Source of the DNA: Saccharum officinarum | Lineage: Eukaryota; Streptophyta; Magnoliopsida; Poales; Poaceae | Reading direction: 5' to 3' | Assembly: GCA_020631735.1 (NCBI GenBank) | Contig: CM036223.1 | Coordinates: 54,426,456-54,490,455 of the forward strand | DNA length: 64,000 nt | Shown here: positions 45,830-56,181 of the stretch, one piece after another | Position numbering within the stretch: position 1 is the first letter of the stretch | Layout: each line of letters starts with the position of its first letter | Made by a program: the position numbers and the translations under genes | The notes under the pieces: model-generated | Databases searched by the model: none | The model's input: the letters and a program-made list of their open reading frames with translations, nothing else | Told to the model about the DNA's origin: nothing

Positions 45830-47293
45830 GTACTGACAACTTCTCTGGCATGTGTTTGGACAGAGGGCTAGAGTGGGTTGGACTCGTTTTTTCCTGCTGT
45901 TTGGTTTGGAGTCCAGCAGATTTGGGTCGACCCACAGAGGTATATCTCTCTAGTGTATTTTGTGAAGATAGAGAATAAGAACTATTTGCTATAGTGCTTG
46001 CAGTGAGGGAAAGCCGAAGCCAGAAAGAGTGGTGAGGTCCGCTTAGAATCCAGCAGAAGATTTGCCTATTATATAGAAAAACTAAAACATGCTAGCTAGA
46101 TTTTTGGGTGGAAGGGACGAACCCACAACCAATCATGTGATCAAAAGTTGTTCGATTATGGTCCTTTCTGGTAGAGTTTTTGTTAAGGCTTTTTTGCCGG
46201 CTTAATAAAAAAAATCCTACCAAACGAGCACATTAAAACTGAAGAAAAAAAAGTTAAAACTGAAATAGTTTTAGGGCCAAAAGTCGAAGCCATAAAAATG
46301 TAGCCTTTTCTGGCTTCTTCATTTTTTTATTAAAATGCTCAAGATTTCACTCTGAATATCTTAACCTCTTACTTGGCAAGGAGTAGTTCGTTGCGTAAGA
46401 TTTTTTTTTCTAGTTTTGTATAGGAAATAAAAAGGGCTTAACACTCCATTTTTGTTGAAAACATGATCGTAACCCCAGACTGGAGACATTGTTTGCACTT
46501 TTCCACGTTCACCAACTGAACGTACGAAAGTTTGGCGGTCATCAGTTTCAGGACAACACTAGTCCAAGCACATCGAAAAGACTGCACTGATGTTGTCGGT
46601 CGTTAACACGCTGCTGTCGATGCAGCTTGGATTCCGAAAGTTGCATAACATGCTCCTCAGACTGTCAAGTTCACTAGTTATCAGCATGGCTGAGTGGCAG
46701 AATAAAGATGCATCAACATGACAGAATGGGGTGTCATCCTCATCAGCAAAACAATAATTCTGTCGGCAACCGAATTAATAACCTCGGTCGCCAAGAATAA
46801 AGTCCTGTTACAGACGATGTCGTATATGAATATGATACAGGCACATCCCATTTGTTGCAGAAACTACTACGGTAGAGTATTCTTGCACTGCTAATCTGCT
46901 ACTACACATCAATATATCTCAAAGCACAAGTAGAACAGGCAGTTTAGTGCTCGCAGTTTCTATTGTACCTTTACCTGTTAATAACAGAAACAATGCCCCA
47001 AACCCAATCAGTGACAGCTACTTGGAATCTACATATGTATGCTATATTTCAGATTTGAACCCTAGAATCAACCACCTTACCTCGTCAGCCCAATCTCCAG
47101 CCAGATTAGATCTGTGTATGAATCTGTAGTTCTGTACCCTGAACAAACGTGGCAGCCTACATGGTTGTGGAAAAAGACTAGTGTTGGGCTAACCAATGTA
47201 CATGTGCAGCAGACTAAACAGGAGCCTTTTCTCCACCTTTCTAGCGTCCTAGTAATAACTATTGTCATTGTCCAAGTCTCCCTGAATCCGTGG
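45830..47293. other. Intergenic DNA downstream of PP2C
   Basis: No gene or clear element recognised. The last few hundred bases before 47294 are the probable PP2C 3' UTR. Confidence 0.4.
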
Positions 47294-50016
47294 CTATGTT
47301 CTGCTCTTGAACTTTCTATGTGACTTGAGGTCAACTACAATGACGGTTATGTTGTCCTTGCTCCCCTTCTGGAGAGCCAGCTTCGACAAATATTCAGCAG
47401 CTGCTTGAGCTGCTTCATCTGCCGAATTACCGCTTCTTTGGGCTGACGGTGAGGCGTCTGCATTCTTCTTGTGCCACAGCAGTATGCGCTTGCGAGCAGC
47501 ATCACATACCTCCTCGTTTGACATAACATCCCAGAGGCCATCACTGGCAAGAATTAGACATTCATCATCTTTTGCACGGGCAACAATTGTGACCTCAGGG
47601 ACTGGGATTATATATGGCTTCAGGTACCTGTCCCCTGCATATAGATCAACAATATGTCATCTGGCAATCAATCAAAATTACATCATCATTCACCATCACC
47701 GTTATCATTTGTCTATCACTCTATCTGATAAAAAGGGCAGACCTAGTGCCAGAGGCTCCCACACGAGTGGGGTCTGGGGAAGGGAATAACCGAAGCAAAG
47801 TCTTACCCCTGCAGAAATTCTGCAGAGAGACGGCTTCGAACCCAGGACCTGGTGACTCGGCGAGCTAGCACTCACCAATTGCACCAGGCCTGCCCTCATA
47901 TGATGTTGGGAGAAATAAACAGTCAAAAGAGAAGTTGGCTGATGGTCACTTTTTCATCCACACGTCATCTGGTTGTAGTCAAGTTTAAATGAGGTAGACT
48001 GGAACACTGAAACAAAGGCAACAAAACAGTACACGAGGTTCTAAAGGTTCAATAAAAGTAAAACAAAGATCATTGGGCCTGACCCTCTCCTGTGACTGCA
48101 AGGAATCCATGATTATAGAACATAGGGTCAAGCAGTCAGTCCTCGGTCCATGTAACGAATAAGATTAACTGAATTTGTGGACTCCCGTGGGTGAAGTGAA
48201 AGGGAATGTTGAAGCTCAACAGATGCGCACAATGGCCTAATTTCCTCACAAGCCTGGAAGCACTACCAATTGTTCTGTAGTAACCAACCACACATGAACA
48301 CAGGGGCTTACAGTCTGCACAGCATAGTCAGCGAAACATTCCAAACCACACAACTGTTTGTTATCCAACAGAAGTACATACCATTTCATCCAGTAGCACT
48401 AATTAAAACCGGAACTCATTAGGTTTCCATAACGGACAAGCAAAATTGACTTTACCGAAATCAGAGCATATATATCCTAAAGCGAAACTGCAACAAATCA
48501 AATAGCCAACAATTTGTCAAAGAACAGAATGGACCAGTCAACAACATTCCAAGTGGTGATAGCTACATATTGTACCCTTTGTTGTAAGTAGTCTGATTAA
48601 CTAGTCTGTTGTTTTTTTCAGGAATAACTGTGAGGATGTATACGGCATCATAAGCCAACGTTGCTCTCATGACATGGAGAGGACAGGGACACGTACCAAT
48701 TGACCGGGACATGGCGAGAACACCGAGAACTCGATAGCCATTCCAATTGATGACCTTGCCTCCCTGGGCCTCAATCCTTGCATACTCATCTTCCCTGTTT
48801 GGCTGTAACAACAAGAACAGCAAACGAGCAATACATCATACAATCAGGCTAGCACCCCAGAATCAACAGAACAGATGCAATGCAATACACTGAGACATGA
48901 CAATCATAGCAATTAGGCAAGAGTCTCGTCCAGTCTAAACTGTGTAATTAGTATCTATATTTAGTGCTTCATGCATGTGTCTAAAGACGATGTGACATCT
49001 GAAAAATTTTGAAGCTAAACAGGCCGAGTGAAACAAGTAGAAGAGTTGACCCGAGAAGAGATGATGGCTTACTTTATGGTCCACGGACAGCGCCAGGGGC
49101 TGCTTGCCGCGGCAGAGCACCGCCCGCGAGTCCCCGCAATTGGCAACGATGACATGCGATGAGCAGACGAGCGCAACCACCGCTGTTGACCCCACGGTGT
49201 CTGGACCCACAGGCTTGCCTTGGGTCGCCGCGTTTCCTCCCACCTCTGCATCAACACGGCTGAAGCAGTCCACAAAGGCCTTCTCCCAGTGCTTCTGAGT
49301 ATTAGGGTCGAGGCCACCCAAGTCAGCGTCGGACGCCACCTCCTCTGCCTTGGTAAGCTCCTCTGCCAGTACCTCGTGGATTCTCTCCCGGCAGTAGTTG
49401 GCGACCTGCAGCAGGGGGGGTTCATTGATCAGGGAGCTCGCAGCTGGAGTAATAATCGAGTGCTATGCAGGTGGTGGTGGTGAATCGAATCGTGTGTGTG
49501 AAGACGCCGCGCAACCTGAAGGCCGCCGTGGCCGTCGTAGACGCCGAAGAAGTGCGTGGGAAGGCGGAAGGACGCCCGGTCGAGGCCGTGGACGGGCGCG
49601 TCGCCGGCGAGCATCCAGAGCGGGACGTGGAAGAAGGTGGGCAGCACGCGGGCGGCGTCCTCCATCTCAGGCCGTCGGCCGCACACGGAGTGGAGCCCCC
49701 AGCGCGGCACGCAGTCGAGCGCGAAGACGCTCCTGGCGGCGGCCCTGGGCCCGGAGGCGGGGAGAGAGGTGGCGGCGGAGGCGGAGGAGACGAGGTCGTC
49801 GAGCACGAGCGCGGAGCCGAGGTCGGCGAATCCCTCGAAGTCGGCGGTGGCGACGCTGCTGCAGTCGCTGGCGACGGAACAGGGGCTCCCGGGCGCGGAC
49901 TCGGGCTCGGGCGCGGTGCTGGCCCCCGCCGGCTGCGGCATCGCGGGAGCGGAGTCGTCTATCAAGTCAGCGACGGCGGCGAAGAGCGCGAGCCCCCCCG
50001 CGGTGAGGTCGTCCAT
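47294..50016 (-). CDS. Clade A type 2C protein phosphatase (ABA signalling)
   Basis: Four exons, 50016-49516, 49405-49073, 48802-48697 and 47634-47294, joining in frame to 426 residues. The variable N-terminus is acidic and Ser/Ala-rich. The catalytic PP2C domain follows: [25 protein letters not shown] with metal-binding Asp residues, [27 protein letters not shown] and [30 protein letters not shown] carries the Trp that in ABI1/HAB1-type enzymes inserts into the PYR/PYL receptor lock. Clade A enzymes dephosphorylate SnRK2 kinases and are inhibited by ABA-bound receptors. From memory, unverified, the position next to eIF5B and V-ATPase C suggests the rice OsPP2C51 relative. No lesion seen. A SINE lies in the last intron and a MITE upstream. 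Confidence 0.93.
47730..47896 (-). mobile_element. Au-like SINE in the last PP2C intron
   Basis: Minus strand starts GAGGGCAGGCCTGGTGCAAT (tRNA-derived A-box region), has box B GGTTCGAAGCC at 47842-47832, then TTCCCCAGACCCCACTCGTG, and ends in CTGCCC plus a T run. This is the Au SINE layout. Flanks share only a partial repeat (ATCA-AT), so the duplication is unclear. RNA polymerase III type promoter, no protein. Confidence 0.8.
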
Positions 50017-50522
50017 GGGCTCGGTCAGGGCAGGGAGTCATTGGCGGCGGCGGTAGTGGTGGCGCTCCCCTCGCGTGATGCGCGTCGAGGGGTGGTCATG
50101 GGGTTGGGGGTGGGGTGCGTGGCAGGCAGATCTGAAAAGGGTGGGAGAGGGACGGGACGGGCTGGATGGGATTGGGATCGAATCCAGGAGTAGGTGAGGG
50201 GAGATGAGGGTGTCACGGGCGGTGCCCTGGCGGCGACGGAAGCCGCCCGCGGCCGCAGGCAGGCAGGCAGGCAGGCCGGCGCGAGTGGAGTAGAGAGAAG
50301 CCCGCACGGTGGTCGGTGGAGCGAGCGAGCGTGTCGACTGTCGAGTGAGCGTGATCCCATCCACCGGACGGAGCGTAACGTGCTTCCTTTTGGGGAGGGT
50401 GATGATTGATTTGTGAAACGGAAATATGATGTCTGGGCCGTTGAGGCAGGCAGAGGCAGCAGGCGGCATCTGGGCTGAGCCCTCCCCGTCCTCCGTTTAG
50501 GGGGAAGCGGGACGGAACTCAA
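50017..50522 (-). promoter_or_regulatory. PP2C 5' UTR and promoter region
   Basis: GC-rich and immediately upstream of the start at 50016. It includes four GCAG(G)C units at 50258-50275. No TATA box or ABRE assigned with confidence. A MITE fragment begins at about 50523, roughly 0.5 kb upstream of the start codon. Confidence 0.35.
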
Positions 50523-50709
50523 GTGACCGACCGAACCGAGGTGCGTTTAGATAATTCAAAGTTCCAAAAATTTTATAAGATTCTCCGTCACATCAAATCT
50601 TTGGACGCATGTATGTAGTACTAAATGTAGGTAAAAAAAATAACTAGTTGCACAGTTTGTCTGTAAATGTCGAGACGAATCTTTTGAGCCTAGTTAGTCC
50701 ATGATTGGA
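50523..50709. mobile_element. Tourist-like MITE fragment upstream of PP2C
   Basis: Shares GCGTTTAGAT, CACATCAAATCTTTGGACGC and GAGACGAATCTTTTGAGCCT with the 45597 copy. It ends abruptly after CCATGATTGGATA, so the right end is lost. Confidence 0.7.
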
Positions 50710-51492
50710 TAAAAGATGACAAGTGGGGCCGCTGTTGGCAGTTGGTATAGAGTATGAGATATAGAGGATGATGAGTACGGAAGAAACGCATATAGAGGAG
50801 AGAATCTTGATGATTATGATGTATAGAGGATGAAAATAGAGGATAACGAGTGCGGTCAGTCTAATGGCTTGTCTTTTTTTTTTTTCCTGATCTGACTGGC
50901 TCAGGTCGCTGATTTTTTTTTAAGAGAAAACACCGATTGGCTGAACGAACAGGCTGTTTGCTACTGGATGGGCCCCGCGGTCCGGCCCGCTACAGGTACT
51001 GCAGGATTGCATGTCGTTACCGTCTGCGGCCTGCTCCATCCATTGTGTGGTTTCTCATCAAGAACCATGTCGCTGCAGAGACAGAAGGAGATACGGACAT
51101 CATCAAAGCCGGTGCGTGCCAAGATACGCGTATCTATCTACTAGTACTTTTTCTAGTAGTAGTACACCGTCCTCCTCTTCTCCCTCGCGTGATTTCCATG
51201 CATCTTTTCTCTCCCTCTTTTTTTTTTCCTGCAACACACCAGACCAGCCCGGCACTAGAGCAAAAGGGCCGCCAAAATGTCGTCTTCTCCCCGTCTCTCT
51301 CCCCTTCCGTGACGAAGCCGCGTTTTTGTTTCATTTCACAACCATCCATGTCGTCCTTTTTCTTTTCCCCCTTGCTTTTATTTTATATTTTACGGACAGC
51401 GCCGTCCAAGAATTTCCCACTGAATCTACCTCTTGAAATTTCTCCAACAAAAGAATCCATATACAGCTCGACCCCTCTCCCTGCAGTTTAGT
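50710..51492. other. Intergenic DNA
   Basis: ATAGAGGATGA-like segments recur three times at 50760-50845. The rest is unremarkable, and the open frames at 50937-51491 show no family features. Confidence 0.35.
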
Positions 51493-51705
51493 TTCAAAAT
51501 TTTATTGTTTTTATTCATCACATCGAATCTTTAGACGTATATATATGAAGCATTAAATATAGATGAAAAAAACTAATTGTACAGTTGGGTGAAAAATCAC
51601 GAGACGAAACTTTCAAACCTAATTAATGTATGATTGGACACTAATTACCAAATACAAACGAAAGTACTGCAGTAACAAAACTCAAAAATTTTCGGAAACT
51701 AGCTG
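51493..51705. mobile_element. Tourist-like MITE copy
   Basis: Contains CACATCGAATCTTTAGACGT, the GAGACGAAAC motif and ATTGGACACTAATTACCAAA, in the same order as the 45597 copy. Ends are degraded. Confidence 0.65.
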
Positions 51706-51929
51706 TGGCCTTAGCTGGATGGATAAACAGACGCAAACCGGCCGGCCGGTCGGGCCAGGAATTTTGCAGCATCGTTCGTCACCTCGGGAGACAGTACAAG
51801 CACGTACCAGGGAATGTCAAACGGTTCACACCCAGTCTTGGAGTCAGGTTTAGTCAGTGTCACATCGGAGGTTTAGTCGGTGTCACATCGGATGTTATAT
51901 GAGATTTCACATGTGGTGCTTGATACTAA

Positions 51930-52184
51930 TAAAAAAACAAATTACAGATCCCGTCAGTGAACCGCAAGACGAATTTATTAAATCTAATTAATCTGTCATT
52001 AGCACATGTTTACGGTAGCATCACAGTGTCAAATAATGGACTAATTAGACTTAAAAAATTCATCTCGCAAATTAGTTGCAATCTGTGTAATTAGTTATTT
52101 TTAGTCTATATTTAATACTCTATGCATGTGTCAAACATCCGATGTGATAGGGACTAAAGTTTAGTTAGGAAACTAAACAGGGCT
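51930..52184. mobile_element. Tourist-like MITE copy, opposite orientation
   Basis: Reverse orientation of the same family: TAATGGACTAATTAGACTT, TTCATCTCGCAAATTA and the end AACTAAACAGGGC. Left end truncated. Confidence 0.65.
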
Positions 52185-53001
52185 GCAAGTCAAACAACCC
52201 CACCTCAACAAACCAATTTCATTCTCTAGCCAAACCCATTTTCAGACCTGTTTGGGTCACTTGAACTAGACCATGTTGTTGGCATACATATTATTGACTA
52301 CTGACATACTAAGATCAAATTACAGCAACTAGTTATACTCAACTAAAAATCAGCCCACCTTTTAATTCACCCGTCTAGATAGTTTAAGACTAGTCTAATG
52401 ATCCAAACAGGCATTTTGAGTACTTACCTGCTTTTGAATACTTATTACTGACACAAAAGAATAAATTTTGCTACTAGTGCAGTAGCTGGGTCTTTCACAT
52501 GACGCGATAGTGTTTCAATTTTCCCTCCTCCTCCTCCTTTTCTTCTTATCAGAAGAGATTTCTTTTCCTTTGATGAGGAGCTCAGTCTTTGCACATGATG
52601 ATGCCAATGCCATAGGTAATTGAGCACAAGGAAAACGCACGGGATGAGATGTGCTTCTTCTTCTTTCTGTTTCTTTAATTAACGTTTGTTGAACAACTGT
52701 AGTAGTATGTGCTAGTACTACTAAACTAAAAATCCTATGATCAAAAACCAACCCGACCCACTCTTTAATCTCTCTGTATGTTCAGTGTTCTACGAGGATG
52801 AGGATGATGAATGAATTGAGGTTGAGACAGTTCAAATAGTAGTAGTAAACAACCCAATGAATAGTCACTTCCATGGATGGATGGTTCCAACGAGGGAGAC
52901 GACCTGTGGAGACCGAGCAGTAGCATAGCAGAAGAAGAATCTGATGGAACGAACCGACGACGACGAGGACGATGCAGGTTGCAGGGCCGAATTGAATGAC
53001 T
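52185..53001. other. Intergenic DNA and ALP1-like 3' region
   Basis: No gene seen. The stretch next to 53002 should include the 3' UTR of the minus-strand nuclease-like gene. Confidence 0.35.
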
Positions 53002-54369
53002 TCAGAAGAATTTGGTGCCGGCTCGTCCGCTGTGGAGCAGGTTGTGCGCGATGTCGTCCCTGGCCTTGGTGGCGCCGTCCGACCGCACGGGGTTCTCCGG
53101 CACCGTCTCGTCGTCGGCGATGTCGCATCGGAGCGCGGGGTCCATGCCCTCCCCGCGCGACTCGCAGATGTTGTGGAGCACGCAGCAGGCGCCCAGCACC
53201 ACGGGGAGGTCCTGCAGCTTCACCTCGGTGCGCTTCTGCAGGCACGCCCACCGGCCCTTGAGGCGCGCGAAGGCGTCGACGGCGACGCGCCGGACCTCCG
53301 CCACCTTCTCGTTGAAGGCGTGCTGCGCCCACGTCAGGTTGGCCTGCGCGTAGGGCGTCAGCACCCAGTCCGTGAGCGGGAAGCTGGCGCCGCCCACCAC
53401 CCAGGAGCCCGCCATCATCCCGGCCGCCGCGCGCTGCTGCAGCGCCGACCGCTCCAGCACCTGGTCGTCGGGCATGGACCCGGGCCACCCGATGCAGACG
53501 TCGGTGAAGGCGCCGTCGGGGCCCACCACCCCTTGGAGCGTGATGGAGTAGGACGTCTTGTGGTTGCGCTCCGTGTGCCGCCGGTTGAAGTAGGCCGCCA
53601 CCGACGTCTTGGGCGCGATGATGGGGATGTGGGTGGTGTAGATGGCGCCCACCAACCCCGGGATCCCGGACTCCGCCTGGAACCGGGCCTTGAACGCGTC
53701 GGCGGCGGCGGCGTCGGGCCAGCGGAGGAAGCGCGGCATCAGGAGGCCCCGGATGGCGGCGCACACCTCCAGGACCAGCTTGTGGCAGGTGGAGATGCCG
53801 AGGCCGAAGCGCTTGGACACGAGGCGGAGCGGCTCCCCCGTGGCGAGCCGCCACACGCACACCGCCACGCGCTGCCGGACCGGGATGGCGGCGCGGAGCG
53901 CCGTGTCCTCCTTGGCCACGGCGGCGCCCAGCGCGTCGCAGAGCATCGCGAAGGTGGCGCGCCCCATCCGGAAGGCGGCGCGGAAGTCCGCCTCCGGGTA
54001 GTCGGCGCTGCTGCACTGGTCCCACCACGCGCGCGACCGGTCCTTCACCCACAGCCGCCGCTGCTGGTGCGGGCCGTGGCCGTTGCCCACGACGGCGGCG
54101 GCGGGCGCGGACGACGACGACGACCCTGCTCCTCCTCCGCCCCCGCCGGTCACCTCTTCGTCGTCGTCGTCCTGTCCCGCCTGCTGGCGAGGCCGGCTGA
54201 GCTGGAAGAGGGGGAGCTCCGGGCGCGGGGCGTCGTTGACGTCCAGCGAGGTGAGCACGCTGGTGGCGGGTCTCCTCTTGTTGCTGGCCTGTCCGTCGGC
54301 GGCGTCCCCCTCGTCGCCGCCGCCGCCGCGCTTCCGGCGCCGGCTCGTCGTCGTCGTCGTCTTGGGCAT
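53002..54369 (-). CDS. Domesticated PIF/Harbinger nuclease, ALP1-like
   Basis: Single exon of 455 codons, GC-rich, starting MPKTTTTTSRRRKRGGGG with a basic, low-complexity N-terminus. The DDE_Tnp_4 fold begins near residue 115 (RAWWDQCSSADYPEADFRAAFRMGR), then a helix-turn-helix-like part (RLVSKRFGLGISTCHKLVLE). Harbinger nucleases normally have an Asp in the first strand motif before THxPI. Here it reads GAIYTTHIPI, so that acid is Tyr. The second Asp lies in GWPGSMPDDQVL, and the third position is Asp (VAVDAFARLKGRW) where Glu is usual. Loss of the first acid matches ANTAGONIST OF LHP1-type host proteins, which work in chromatin complexes instead of cutting DNA. No terminal inverted repeats flank it. 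An active transposase is unlikely. Confidence 0.88.
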   Translation of the reverse strand: MPKTTTTTSRRRKRGGGGDEGDAADGQASNKRRPATSVLTSLDVNDAPRPELPLFQLSRPRQQAGQDDDDEEVTGGGGGGAGSSSSSAPAAAVVGNGHGPHQQRRLWVKDRSRAWWDQCSSADYPEADFRAAFRMGRATFAMLCDALGAAVAKEDTALRAAIPVRQRVAVCVWRLATGEPLRLVSKRFGLGISTCHKLVLEVCAAIRGLLMPRFLRWPDAAAADAFKARFQAESGIPGLVGAIYTTHIPIIAPKTSVAAYFNRRHTERNHKTSYSITLQGVVGPDGAFTDVCIGWPGSMPDDQVLERSALQQRAAAGMMAGSWVVGGASFPLTDWVLTPYAQANLTWAQHAFNEKVAEVRRVAVDAFARLKGRWACLQKRTEVKLQDLPVVLGACCVLHNICESRGEGMDPALRCDIADDETVPENPVRSDGATKARDDIAHNLLHSGRAGTKFF

Positions 54370-54878
54370 CGCGGCCTGCTGGGAATTGGAATTTGGAAGG
54401 GAGGATGGGATTGGGTTCGGAAGGGAGGAGGAGGAGGCGGAAGTGGTCGTCGTCTCCGCTCCGGACCGCAGCAGGTAACGGGCAGGAAGGAGCTAGGAGG
54501 AGCAGGAGTTGGAGAGGAGAGGGCCGACCGCGCCTGGCCTGGCTGGGGTCGGAACGGAGCGGGTTGGGTTAGGTGGGGGTGTGAGCGCGCGCGAGGAGGA
54601 AGAGGAGCAGCAGCGGCAGGAGGAGCAGGCGCACGGGGACATCGCTGTCGGCCCGAGCGAGACTAGTGTGGAAGGGGGGGAGCTGAGACCTCCTTGGAGT
54701 GGGAGAAAGCTTTCTGGTTTTGGAGCGTACCTACGACGGCGACGGCGACGACGAGGGGTGCCCGTGCGTGCGTGCATGGGTGTAAACGCCCGGAAGCCGC
54801 GGCGGCGCGGGGACGACGGCTGGCAGTGAGTCACTGGTTGCGGGCGGCTGAGCTGGAAGAGTATCAAATTGTTGCCCA
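54370..54878 (-). promoter_or_regulatory. GC-rich upstream region of the ALP1-like gene
   Basis: Rich in GGA and GCGG runs with no clear TATA box, typical of GC-rich grass promoters and 5' UTRs. Long open frames on both strands reflect composition only. Confidence 0.35.
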
Positions 54879-55095
54879 GCGCTTGTTTAGATTGAAAATG
54901 TTTAAAAAAATTGGAACGGTAGCATTTTATTTGTATTTAATAATTATTGTTCGATTATAGACTAACTAAGCTTAAAAGATTCATCTTGTGATTTATAACT
55001 AAACTGTACAATTAGTTATTTGTATGCGTACAAAGATTGATGTGACGGAGAAAATAAAAAAAAATCTAATTTCCTGAGGCAATCTAAACGAGGCC
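54879..55095. mobile_element. Tourist-like MITE copy near the ALP1-like gene
   Basis: Left end GCGCTTGTTTAGATT and right end reversed GGCCTCGTTTAGATT form inverted ends. Inside it has AAAAGATTCATCTTGTGA and TTGATGTGACGGAG of the same family. The flanking duplication is not clear. Confidence 0.7.
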
Positions 55096-55272
55096 CAATT
55101 TTAGAGTGGAAAGTGATGGCGTTGCCGGTATCAATTGCACCCCCAAGTCCTTCTGTCCTTGCCAATTCCAGCTCCTCAAGACGTCTTCACAATTTATGAC
55201 CAAAAAACAAATTTCAGTCATGCGCTCCAAACACGGGCTATGACGGGCAACCCAATCTGGGCACTCAGTTTC

Positions 55273-55546
55273 GGGCGCGTTTAGATACCAAATTTCACCC
55301 AAAATTTCACTATGCAAAAAGAAGATTCTCTGTCACATCAAAATGCCGGCATATACATGGAGTACTAAATATAGATGAAATAAAAAACTAATTGCACAGT
55401 TTTGTTGTACTTTACGAGACGAACATTTTAAGCCTAATTAATCAATGTTTGGACAAAAATTTACAAATACAAACGAAATACTACAGTGCAGAATCTTGCA
55501 CTATACAAAATCAGCCCCTCCCAAATCAGCCGATCTAAACACGGCC
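55273..55546. mobile_element. Tourist-like MITE copy
   Basis: Left GGGCGCGTTTAGAT and right reversed GGCCGTGTTTAGAT inverted ends. Inside: CTGTCACATCAAAATG, GAGACGAACATTTTAAGCCT, ATACAAACGAAATACTACAG. Confidence 0.7.
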
Positions 55547-56181
55547 GGCTTTCGTGCGCATCATTTGGAAACGGGACATGCCGGCTCGATGCTCAGTCCT
55601 CAGTTACGAGGGGCTTTGTCAAAAAAAAAGTAGGATTTTTCAATCGCAGCTGTTATTCCAAGGGATGGCCGGTAGGCAGCAGCAAGTCACTCTCCAGAAC
55701 CAGAATCCCATGTTTTAAAACACATTCCACGGGAAAAAAAAAAAAGGCGTCTGCACCACAAACCCAGAGCCTAGCTAGCTTCACATTCCATTTTTCCAAC
55801 TGAGAAACAGACCAGTACTACACAATCCAAATTTGAGTTACTTATTTCACATGGCTTTTATTGTAAATAAATAAATCCAGTGGCCAACTGCTACAGACAC
55901 AGGTTATCCACAAAGGCTTTTTACAAGGCACTCCCAAGGTGCGATACTGCAGGAAAATAGGTCCAGAGAGCGGAGCCGCCCTTCTTCAGCCATTCCATAG
56001 GTTCCTCAGAAACTACATTATTGATCGGCTGATCTCTCTGATGTGAATTACATGATCACATGAACCGATAAATCAACAAAGAATTGGCGTATCGCAAGTA
56101 ATATACACGATCGTTTCGCTTGGTTTCAACAGCTGCTTCAAAATATTGCCTGGGATGCAGACGGCTACGAACATACTGGTC
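55547..56181. other. Intergenic DNA and V-ATPase C 3' UTR
   Basis: No gene seen. The right part should include the 3' UTR of the minus-strand V-ATPase gene. Confidence 0.4.

Noticed and set aside
52996..54666. 556-codon plus-strand ORF
   Set aside because: Antisense shadow of the GC-rich ALP1-like gene. Its product is low-complexity Arg/Gly/His with no family features.
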